A stretch of 64,000 nucleotides of DNA, taken from positions 1-64,000 of the forward strand of contig CAVTQA010000019.1 in assembly GCA_963736715.1 (NCBI GenBank), given 5' to 3'. Below, in pieces: positions 56,517 to 64,000 of this stretch. Both the position numbers and the translations under genes were made by a program. The DNA is from AP-15 sp963736715 (GTDB lineage Bacteria > Pseudomonadota > Alphaproteobacteria > ATCC43930 > CGMCC-115725). Under the pieces are notes generated by a model that saw only the letters and a program-made list of their open reading frames with translations, ran no database searches and was not told the origin of the DNA. The stretch's first letter is position 1, and each line of letters begins with the position of its first letter.

Positions 56517-58250
56517 CTACACCTGTACACGCTCGGTTGCTTTCAAGGTGATCCCGCCGCCGGTCTCAACAGCTAGCTGGTGGAGATGGAAGCTGCCGCG
56601 GTAATTATCCGCGCTGCCGCCCCCCAGCGAGGTGGATGGCGCGGAGCACAAGACGACGTTCCCGCAGACGCCGATCCAGTCTTTATGGCGGTGACCGTGC
56701 AATACAATAACACGTCGTGAGTGCGGGGCGATAACTGCCAACAGATCTGGCGCGTTGACCAATGCGAGACCGATCCGCTCGCGCAGGCCGATCGACGTTA
56801 CAGGATACTCCGCGACCTGGTGATGAAGCAGGACGAGCCACGGATTGGCGCTATTCCGTAGCAGTCGGCGCAGCGCTTTTAATTGCGACGGACCCACGAC
56901 GCCGATTGCATTGGTCAGCGCAAAATGGCTCCGCGCATTCGAATTGAGCAGTATAACTCCGTAGCGAGTACCCGGTGTCGGCGGTTCCACCAACGGAAAC
57001 ATCGCCTCCCACACCCTCGTCATCTCGCGCCTACCGCGCAGCGTGCCGCGATGGGCGAGCCCGCGCAGCGCGTCGGCGCGCCGGCCGAGTCGCAGAAAAT
57101 CTTTGAGCGAGGGCCCTAGCCGACCGGTTCCCCTTTCCACCACATGCAAGCGATCGCCTGAGAGAGCATCGAGAGCGAGTACGACGCGGAGCTTGCGGAG
57201 CGACTGGCCGATGCTCAATGGCAGATCGAGGCGCCCGGGATTGGCCCGGTCGATGATGTTGACATCATGATTGCCCGGGACCAGGAACAGCCGTCGGCGG
57301 ATCTCGGGACAGCCGCGGAGGAGGTCGATAAACTCGGCCCATTCGGCCCGGGTCCCGGCATCGGTAATGTCCCCTGTCATCAACACGCGGTCCACCGGTG
57401 TTACGGCATGAATTGCATCGAGTTTGCGCAGCGCGCTGCGAATTACACGATTACCCCGCGGTCCGTCTGTCCCGGCCTCCATGCGGCAGCCATAGCGCTC
57501 GCCGACGATGTGCAAATCGGATAGATGCGCAACCCTAACGATCGACGCTCCGGGGTCCACCGGGGCTGTAACCCAGTCGAGGACCGCGCCTTTGAGCGAA
57601 AGCTCGCGCCAGATCCAATAAAGGCTTTCGAGTGCGCTGGAGACGCCCAGGATCACTGCAGCATTGCTGAGCGCCGCAGTCGCCAGCGGTCGCCATCGGG
57701 CATGAACGATGTCGACAAGTCCCAGGCCAAATGAAACTTCCACGGTCACGGCGACGGACAGACCGCCACCGGCGAAGATCAGTGCTGCGATCACGGCGCA
57801 CACCCGGCGCCCGCGATCGAGTTGTTCGGCGGTCATCGCTCGACCGCGAAATTTTTCGACAACTGCACGCAAAAGCTCGCGCAATACGACAAATATCGGC
57901 AGTACCAGGCTATAGTGGAGATGCCAGAAATTTTCCCGAGCGATTGCAAAGAGCGGGCGGCCGATCCATAAAGCGACCGCCGCCAACATCAAAAAAACCA
58001 CCGACGTGATGATTGGGCTATCCCCGGCCAAGGCAGGCGCGCGGAGCATCAGGCGTCCGTAGGCAGCGACCACCGATGGAGCGATTCCTATTAATAGGGC
58101 CGGAGCGACGAAAAGAGCTAAGAAACCAATCGGCGCCTTTAAATAGTTAAACTCCAGAACGGCCGACAAGATCAGGCTGCGCAGGCCACGACCGTGAGGG
58201 CTCGTGCGGTCGTCCTCGCTGTCGCCACGCCGCAGATCCCAAATTCGCAA
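56517..58250 (-). CDS. Membrane-anchored metallophosphoesterase
   Basis: 577 residues. The N-terminal 220 residues contain about five membrane helices (GFLALFVAPALLIGIAP, ITSVVFLMLAAVALWIG, VCAVIAALIFAGGGLSV). The calcineurin-like phosphoesterase domain follows with all metal motifs: VAHLSDLHIVGE, MTGDITDAG, VPGNHDVNII, LLHHQVAE and LHGHRHKDWIG. It likely hydrolyses phosphate esters at the cytoplasmic side. It converges with the patatin-like gene. Confidence 0.83.
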   Translation of the reverse strand: MRIWDLRRGDSEDDRTSPHGRGLRSLILSAVLEFNYLKAPIGFLALFVAPALLIGIAPSVVAAYGRLMLRAPALAGDSPIITSVVFLMLAAVALWIGRPLFAIARENFWHLHYSLVLPIFVVLRELLRAVVEKFRGRAMTAEQLDRGRRVCAVIAALIFAGGGLSVAVTVEVSFGLGLVDIVHARWRPLATAALSNAAVILGVSSALESLYWIWRELSLKGAVLDWVTAPVDPGASIVRVAHLSDLHIVGERYGCRMEAGTDGPRGNRVIRSALRKLDAIHAVTPVDRVLMTGDITDAGTRAEWAEFIDLLRGCPEIRRRLFLVPGNHDVNIIDRANPGRLDLPLSIGQSLRKLRVVLALDALSGDRLHVVERGTGRLGPSLKDFLRLGRRADALRGLAHRGTLRGRREMTRVWEAMFPLVEPPTPGTRYGVILLNSNARSHFALTNAIGVVGPSQLKALRRLLRNSANPWLVLLHHQVAEYPVTSIGLRERIGLALVNAPDLLAVIAPHSRRVIVLHGHRHKDWIGVCGNVVLCSAPSTSLGGGSADNYRGSFHLHQLAVETGGGITLKATERVQV

Positions 58251-58882
58251 GTCTCTCTCCCAAAGGTGCGCGATCGACGTCTGGCAAGCCGATGCTTCTC
58301 ACGCACCATATTGGCCAGTTCAAACAATTGACGGCAAGCCCCTCGCCTGCATTCTCTCGAAGCTCAAACGAAACGTCTGCTGGCGAACCTGCCGATGTAG
58401 CAACATCAGCACAAGAGCCTTGCCGGTGACGCGCTGACGTCTGGTGGTGGCCCGATCAGCCTGGTCATTACTGAGCCATCCTTCTTGATCCCGGGCGCCA
58501 AGTGCAACAGCGCCCTTTTTGCCGTCCGCCAGGATCATCCAGGCCGCCAGCACCGCCTCCCGCGGACTACCCAGATGCAGCCGCTCGGCTGAAGAGCGAC
58601 ACAGATCGCGGTCTCGCGGGTAGGGCGGGGTGCTCTTGATCCGTATGTCAGCTTTTGGCACTGCTCCGACGAGTTGGTCGGGATAGGGACAGTCAACTCA
58701 TTGGTCTCAAGCGGACCCTTCTACAATCGGAGTAAACCGACGCGATTGTCCTAAGCCGACCTCTGGCCGGTGGCGGTCAGGAGACTGAAGTCCGACAATC
58801 GGCGGCTGTCAATTGACATGGGTGTGCTTGCCAGCAGACCCTGAGCGGCCCTAATTGCTGTGTTTAGCCTGCGGGAGTCATC
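58251..58882. other. Gap without a supported gene
   Basis: 632 bases. A minus-strand open frame at 58320-58661 (113 residues) has neither a clear ribosome site nor a family I recognise, so I do not call it. An inverted repeat ACAATCG..CGATTGT spans 58723-58749. The downstream SDR gene has GGGAGT before its ATG at 58883. Confidence 0.35.
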
Positions 58883-59692
58883 ATGGATCTCCAGATGAAC
58901 GGGAAGACGGCACTCGTCACCGGAGCGAGCGCCGGCATCGGCAAGGCGATAGCCTTTGCCTTGGCTCGCGAGGGTGTCGATGTCGCAATCTGCGCGCGTC
59001 GCAAGGAGCCGCTGGAAGCAGCGGCGTCCCAAATTGCGCGCGAGACGAACCGCAAAATCGTCGCCATACCGGCTGATCTGACCACGCCTGCGGATGCGGC
59101 GGCTTTTGTCAGGGAGGCCCACACCGCGCTTGGGCGCGTCGATATTCTGGTCAACAACGCCGGATCGTCGCCCGGTGGAGTTCTCGAGTTCCTGACCGAA
59201 GAGCATTGGGCGCAGTCGTTGCAACTCAAATTCATGGGTTATGTGCGTTGCCTGAAGCACGTCTTGCCGATCATGCAGAAGCAGGGGCGCGGCCGCGTTG
59301 TCAACTTGATCGGCAATGACGGGGTCAAACCTTCCTACTGGGAGATCGCACCAGGTGCCGCCAATGCTGCGGGGCAGAACTTGACGCTTGCGCTCGCTGC
59401 GCAGTACGGCAAGGACAATATCAGCTTTGTCGCGGTCAATCCCGGGCCGGTCCGTACCGAGCGCTGGGCCGGCCTCGTCGATGCGATGGCCCGCGACATG
59501 AAGATCCCGCGCGGGGAGGCCGATACGCTCGCCCCGCGCAGCATTCCGCTGGGGCGCATTGCCGAATGCGAGGAGGTCGCGAGCCTTGTCACCTACCTCG
59601 CTTCCGACTTGGCGCATTTCGTCAACGGCACGATGATCGAGATCGACGGCGGCCAGCAGAAGCCGCTGATGGATCGCTTCCGCGACCGATAA
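58883..59692 (+). CDS. SDR-family protein lacking the usual catalytic Tyr and Lys
   Basis: 269 residues with a full Rossmann fold: TGASAGIGKAIA (13-24), NNAG in ILVNNAGSSPGG and C-terminal NPGPVRTERW and NGTMIEIDGG. The catalytic YxxxK is replaced by Pro157 and Asn161 in APGAANAAGQNLTLALA, and the Ser of the tetrad is in VVNLIGNDG, also not Ser. The coenzyme pocket seems intact but classic oxidoreductase chemistry is unlikely unless other residues substitute. It converges with the molybdenum hydroxylase operon, 10 bases away. Confidence 0.85.
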   Translation: MDLQMNGKTALVTGASAGIGKAIAFALAREGVDVAICARRKEPLEAAASQIARETNRKIVAIPADLTTPADAAAFVREAHTALGRVDILVNNAGSSPGGVLEFLTEEHWAQSLQLKFMGYVRCLKHVLPIMQKQGRGRVVNLIGNDGVKPSYWEIAPGAANAAGQNLTLALAAQYGKDNISFVAVNPGPVRTERWAGLVDAMARDMKIPRGEADTLAPRSIPLGRIAECEEVASLVTYLASDLAHFVNGTMIEIDGGQQKPLMDRFRDR

Positions 59693-59702
59693 TTCCAGGC
59701 TG

Positions 59703-61980
59703 TCAGCGATCTGCTGCCCCAAGCTCGGCCAGCAGCGCGTGGAGGCGGTTTGGGGTGATCGGCAATTGCTGGACCGCACCAGGTCGGCCGAGCGCATCGT
59801 CGACCGCGGCGGCGATCGCGGCACCCGCCCCGCTGATGCCGGCTTCGCCGGCGCCTTTGACGCCGAGCGGATTGAGTGGTGTCGGTGCGTCCTCGAAGAG
59901 GACCACCTCGATCGTCGGGATCTCGGCAATACTCGGCATCAGGTAATCGGCCAGAGTAACCGACTGGGGCTGCCCGGAGGCGTCATACACGAACTCTTCG
60001 AGGAGAGAGGCCCCTATGCCCTGCGCCGCGCCGCCGGCGATCTGGCCCTCGACCAACATCGGGTTGACCGCGCGGCCGATGTCGTAGCCGACGAAGAACC
60101 GCTCGACCGTGATCGCACAACTGCCGCGCTCGATGCGCACCTGCGCGAGATGCACGCCGTAGGGGTAGGTCATGCGTTCGGTGGTGAAGGTGGCGTCGGC
60201 CGTGAGCTCGCCGCCGGCGCCGCGCGCGATTGCGGCCAGGTCGAGCGAGGGTCCGCCGGGCGCGTCGCGCACCACGACCCGGTCATCGGTGACGGCAAGA
60301 CGCTCGGGCGCGGTCTGCAACAGTCGTCCGGCCACCGTCAACAACTCGCTACGCAGCTTTGCAGCGGCGATCGTCACCGCCGCGCCGGTCATCACCGTGA
60401 CGCGCGAGGCGAAGGCGCCCATGCCCCGCGCAATGCGATCGGTCTGACCATGGATGACCCGGATGCGGTCGAGACCGGTGCCGAGCCCGTCGGCGCAGAT
60501 TTGCCCCAGCACCGTCTCGACTCCCTGACCGATCGAGGCGGCGCCGGTGATCACCTCGATCATCCCATCACCGCCGAGCGTGATGCGCACATCGTCGAAC
60601 GGGCCGAGCCCGCTTTTCTCGACAAAAAACCCGAGCCCCAGGCCGACCATCTCGCCCGCTTGCCGACGGCGGGCGACATCGGCGCGCAGCCTCTCCCATT
60701 CCACCCGCTTCAGGAACTTGTCGAGAAGGCCCGCATAGTCGCCGGTGTCATAGACGATGTCGGTGCCGAGGGCAGAGAATTCGCGGCGGAACGGCATCGC
60801 CGTCTTCGCAATAAAGTTTCGACGCCGAACTGCGACCGGATCGAGCCCCAGCCGGTCGGCGATCACATCGACGAGCCGCTCGCGAACAAAGCTCGCCTCG
60901 AAACGTCCGGGCGCGCGATAGGTGCCGCACGGCGTCTTGTTGGTTAGGCGCACATGACCGACCGAACGGTAGGCGGGAATCACGTAAGGGCCAGGCAGCA
61001 TTGCGCAGGTGAGGTCGGTGACGACAACGCCGTGCGTCCGAAGGTAGCCTCCCTGGTCGAACCAGAACTCGTCGTCGAGGCCCAGAACGAAGCCGTGCTC
61101 GTCGATCGCCGCGCGAACCCGATGGACCGAGCCGCGCGACTGGTTCGCCGCCACCAAATGCTCGTAGCGGTCCTCGATCCACTTGATCGGCCGTCCTAGC
61201 CGCAGCGCCGCTGCGCAGGTCAAGACGTCCTCGGGATAAAGTTCGCCGCGAATCCCGAAGCCGCCCCCGACATGCCCTTCGTGCAGGTGAATCCGGTCGA
61301 GCGGCAGCCCGAGCATCGCGGCGAGCGCCTGGCGGTTGTAATGCGGCACCTTGGCAGCGCCGTACAGCCGGAGGATCCCGCTGGCCGCTTCCGGCACGGC
61401 GATACGCGCCGCGGGTTTCAAGCGGCACGCCGCTGTGCCGGCCGATCGTCAACTCCAGCGCCACCACCGCATGCGCCTCGGCAAAGGCGGCGTCGAGATC
61501 GCCATAGGCTTTGGTGACCACAGCGGCTTCGGTACTGCGTCCTGGCGCGAATTCGCCCGGTGATGCGGCCGGATCGAGGCACGGCGTCAACGGCTCGATC
61601 TCCGGTGCGACGAGGTCGGCGATGTCTTCGGCCGCGTAGGGGTCGGCGGCGAATACTGCCGCGATCGGCTCGCCGACATAGCGCACATGTCCATTCGCCA
61701 AGACCGGCTGGCGATAGGGTTCCAACCCCTCCACCGACGTCATGCGAAAGCCGATCGGGGGAATATCGGCGACGTCTTCGGCAGTCCAGACGGCAATGGT
61801 GGCGGGGTGCGCCAGCGCCTCCGCGATCCGCAGGCCGGTGAGGCGGCCGAACGCGACAGACGAGCGCACAACGCGCATGTAAAGCATGTCCGGGAAGGTG
61901 ATATCGGCCGCGAACCGGCCGTTGCCGGTCAACAGCGGGCGGTCTTCGATGCGCCTGACCGATCGGCCGATCAGGCTCAT
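59703..61980 (-). CDS. Molybdenum hydroxylase large subunit (xanthine/CO dehydrogenase family), one frame slip
   Basis: About 758 residues joined across a slip near 61413, where SGVPLETRGA passes to IAVPEAASGILRLYG by one extra base. Start ATG 61980 overlaps the 2Fe-2S subunit gene by ATGA. Features include SVRRIEDRPLLTGNGRFAADI at the N-terminus, the molybdopterin-binding HVGGGFGIRGELYPED, CGTYRAPGRFEASFVRERL, SIGQGVETVLGQICAD and GVKGAGEAGISG with the base-type Glu. The active-site loop is TYRAPGR, not the AYRCSFR of true CO dehydrogenase, so the substrate is another compound. Confidence 0.82.
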
Positions 61981-62453
61981 TTGCGCATTTCAGCGGCGGC
62001 GGCAAGCACCGATTTCAGGATGTTCTGATAGCCGGTGCAGCGGCACAAATTTGACGACAACGCTTCGCGCAGCTCGGGTTCGGCGATGTCGGGGTCGCGC
62101 TCCAGGATGCCGACGGCGAGCATCAAGAAGCCGGGCGTGCAGAAGCCGCATTGCAAGCCGTGATGGTCCCAGAACGCCTGTTGCAGCGGGTGCAATTTGT
62201 CGCCGCTGGCCAGCCCCTCGACAGTGCGCACCCTGGCGCCCTCGGCTTGCACCGCGAACATCAGGCAGGAGCGCACCGGTTTGTCGTCGACCAACACGGT
62301 GCAGGCGCCGCAGACGCCGTGCTCGCAGCCGAGATGCGTGCCGGTGAGACCGCAATCCTCGCGCAGCGCGTCGGCCAAGCTGCGGCGCGGCTCGACACGG
62401 ATCGTGCGCTCTTCACCGTTTACCGTGAACGTGACATCGTGTTTGTCGCTCAT
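61977..62453 (-). CDS. 2Fe-2S subunit of molybdenum hydroxylase
   Basis: 158 residues from ATG 62453, chosen because it overlaps the upstream large-subunit stop as ATGA; an earlier ATG at 62465 is possible. The plant-type 2Fe-2S site has Cys43, Cys48, Cys51 and Cys63 (GCEHGVCGACTV). The C-terminal 2Fe-2S site has Cys102, Cys105, Cys137 and Cys139 (CGFCTPG; NLCRCTGY). It transfers electrons between the molybdopterin centre and FAD. No FAD (medium) subunit gene is seen within the window. Confidence 0.93.
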   Translation of the reverse strand: MSDKHDVTFTVNGEERTIRVEPRRSLADALREDCGLTGTHLGCEHGVCGACTVLVDDKPVRSCLMFAVQAEGARVRTVEGLASGDKLHPLQQAFWDHHGLQCGFCTPGFLMLAVGILERDPDIAEPELREALSSNLCRCTGYQNILKSVLAAAAEMRK

Positions 62454-64000
62454 TGTGCTTTGCACCCCGCCTCGCGCAGCAACTGCAAGATCCGCTGCGG
62501 TGTGATCGGCATTTCGAAGATGCCGACGCCAAACAGCGCCAGCGCGTCAGAAACGGCGTTGAGCACCGCCGCTGGCGCGCCGATCGTGCCGCCTTCGCCG
62601 ACGCCCTTGGCGCCGGTGACGCTCGCCTCGGTCAGGGTTTCCAGATGATGGATTTCGATCCTCGGGATTTCCGCCATCGTCGGCACGAGATAGTCGGCAA
62701 GCGAGCCGGTCAATATGTTGCCGTCGTTGTCGTAAACCACCTTTTCGTAGAGCGCGTTGGCAATGCCCTGGGCGACGCCGCCATGGATCTGCCCCTCGAC
62801 GATCATCGGGTTGATCAGACGGCCGGCGTCCTCGACGACCACGAACCGCTCGATCGTGACTTGGCCGGTCGCGATGTCGACCTCGACGATCGCCAGATGG
62901 CAGGCGTTCGAGAAGGTGCCGTACGGATCGTAGGTCGCCACCGCCGACAGCCCGGTTTCGGCGATCGCCGGAAAGCGGTGGCTCTGGTGATAGGCGGCGC
63001 GCGCCAGCTTCGGCACCTCGACGCCGAGATCTGTGCCGCGCACGAAAGCGCGGCCATCGCCAATCTCGATGTCAGAGGCGGCCGCCTCCAATATCTGACC
63101 GGCGACCGCTTGCAGGCGCTCGCGCAACGTCGCGGCGGCGAGCTTGCAGGCGCCGCCGGCGATCACCAGCGAGCGGCTGGCGAATGTGCCCCAGCCGTAG
63201 GGGCAGCGGTCGGTGTCGCCGGCGACGACCCGGATCTCTTCAGGCGCGACGCCGATCTCGTCGGCGATCAATTGCGCCAAGGTCGTCTTCAGCCCCTGAC
63301 CGTGCGGCGAGCTGCCGATGCGGGCTTCGAGAAAGCCCGAGGGGTCCATCGCCAGTTCGACCCGCTCGAAGCCCGGGTTGATCACCATGCGCCGCACCGC
63401 AAAGGCGGGAGTGCCGGGGCCGGTGCGCTCTGCGAATACCGACATCCCGAGGCCGAGCCAGCGCCCATCGGCACGCGCGGTTTGCTGTCGCACGCGGAAC
63501 TGGGCGAAGTCGACAACCCGAGCCGCCGCCTCCATCGCCTCGCGATAGCTGCCGGGATCGTGCACGACGCCGGTCACAGAGGTATGGGGGAACTCGGTGA
63601 TCAGGTTGCGGCGCCGGATCTCAAGCGCATCGAGCCCGAGCCCGGCGGCCGCGCAATCCATCAGCCGCTCGATCGCCGCGGTGATGACCGGCCGCGACAC
63701 GCCGCGATAGGGCGCCATCGGGCAGGTGTTGCTGGCGACGCCGCGAGCACGTGCGCGGTACTCGCGCACTCGGTACGGCCCGGGCAGGTCTGCCAGCGCC
63801 ATCAACGGCTCGACCCCACAGGTGGCCGGGAAATTCGAATAGGCACCGACATTGCAAAGAATATCGGCGTCGATCGCCAGCAATCGACCGTCCGCATCGA
63901 ACGCGCCGCGCAGATGGAGGCGCTGGTCGCGCGCGTGAAACGCAGCGGTCAGGTTTTCGAGCCGGTCTTCGATCCAGGCGACGGTGCAGGCGAAACGCCG
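62450..64000 (-). CDS. Second molybdenum hydroxylase large subunit, 5' end outside window
   Basis: The frame is open to base 64000; at least 516 residues are visible. TTG 63883 is only an internal candidate, since recognisable sequence (CTVAWIEDRLENL) continues upstream. Features are MAPYRGVSRPVITAAIERLMD, SPHGQGLKTTLAQLIADE, GWGTFASRSLVIAGGA and GAKGVGEGGTIGAPAAVLNA. The loop PYRGVSR is close to the PYRGAGR/AYRGAGR type rather than CoxL form I. It is the first visible gene of the operon and overlaps the 2Fe-2S gene by ATGA. Confidence 0.9.
   Translation of the reverse strand, partial: RRFACTVAWIEDRLENLTAAFHARDQRLHLRGAFDADGRLLAIDADILCNVGAYSNFPATCGVEPLMALADLPGPYRVREYRARARGVASNTCPMAPYRGVSRPVITAAIERLMDCAAAGLGLDALEIRRRNLITEFPHTSVTGVVHDPGSYREAMEAAARVVDFAQFRVRQQTARADGRWLGLGMSVFAERTGPGTPAFAVRRMVINPGFERVELAMDPSGFLEARIGSSPHGQGLKTTLAQLIADEIGVAPEEIRVVAGDTDRCPYGWGTFASRSLVIAGGACKLAAATLRERLQAVAGQILEAAASDIEIGDGRAFVRGTDLGVEVPKLARAAYHQSHRFPAIAETGLSAVATYDPYGTFSNACHLAIVEVDIATGQVTIERFVVVEDAGRLINPMIVEGQIHGGVAQGIANALYEKVVYDNDGNILTGSLADYLVPTMAEIPRIEIHHLETLTEASVTGAKGVGEGGTIGAPAAVLNAVSDALALFGVGIFEMPITPQRILQLLREAGCKAQ

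Noticed and set aside
58320..58661. 113-residue minus-strand open frame
   Set aside because: No recognisable motif and no ribosome site; the gap is described instead.
59739..60947. 400-codon plus-strand open frame across the molybdenum hydroxylase gene
   Set aside because: It mirrors the conserved large subunit on the minus strand and lacks any domain of its own.
60748..61980. True carbon monoxide dehydrogenase large subunit
   Set aside because: The CoxL form I loop AYRCSFR is absent; the loop here is TYRAPGR.

Overview
The window is high-GC DNA from an alphaproteobacterium. The markers are an Usg-family gene, an Rrf2-regulated sufBCDSUT operon, a ccmFHI cytochrome c maturation block, a nearly complete hopanoid (hpn/shc) locus and an HtrA-CbpA-CbpM group. 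Rhodospirillales-like gene content is plausible, but I cannot fix the order or genus from sequence alone. Genes are dense, and many stop and start codons overlap as ATGA, TTGA or CTGA, so translational coupling looks common.

Layout. 1-4.2 kb is a cell-surface polysaccharide accessory region. It has two tandem CelD-like GNAT acetyltransferases, an antisense remnant of a third acetyltransferase, a SAM methyltransferase and a GT4 glycosyltransferase. 4.3-8.3 kb holds a secreted beta-helix protein with a clear promoter and long leader, a fragment of a DOPA 4,5-dioxygenase-type gene behind a perfect 14-bp hairpin, and a stand-alone Hint-domain protein with a Tat-like leader. 8.6-12.2 kb is ccmF-ccmH-ccmI. 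12.3-25 kb is the hopanoid locus: hpnA-C-D-E-shc-hpnG on plus, hpnH and ispH on minus, hpnI-J-K on plus. It covers squalene synthesis, cyclisation, adenosyl/ribosyl side-chain steps and the glycan head group, with ispH supplying isoprenoid precursor. 25.1-27.4 kb has a small conserved ORF and an OmpR/EnvZ-type two-component pair. 27.6-33.9 kb is the Suf Fe-S assembly operon behind an Rrf2-type regulator with a palindromic operator. 34-41 kb has an NHL propeller protein, then a minus-strand run htrA-cbpA-cbpM-acoA-acoB-acoC. 41.2-46.9 kb has usg, two LLM flavin monooxygenases, a CYTH-CHAD protein and a glycine-rich secreted protein. 47.2-53.9 kb is the most unusual block: two class III CoA-transferase-like proteins, both with twin-arginine leaders, followed by an OprB-like porin and a second outer-membrane barrel. 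53.9-59.7 kb has an AI-2E/PerM permease, a patatin-like lipoprotein, a membrane-anchored metallophosphoesterase and a divergent SDR. 59.7-64 kb is a minus-strand molybdenum hydroxylase operon with two large subunits flanking one 2Fe-2S subunit; it runs off the right edge.

Sequence quality matters here. Genes that should be intact (ccmF three times, sufC, sufD, cbpA, the molybdenum hydroxylase large subunit) carry one-frame slips, almost all in the same direction, while the protein on both sides stays well conserved. Uncorrected sequencing or assembly indels are the simplest explanation, and I treat these as real genes. Other remnants (DOPA dioxygenase fragment, antisense acetyltransferase, alpha/beta-hydrolase tail) look like genuine gene decay.
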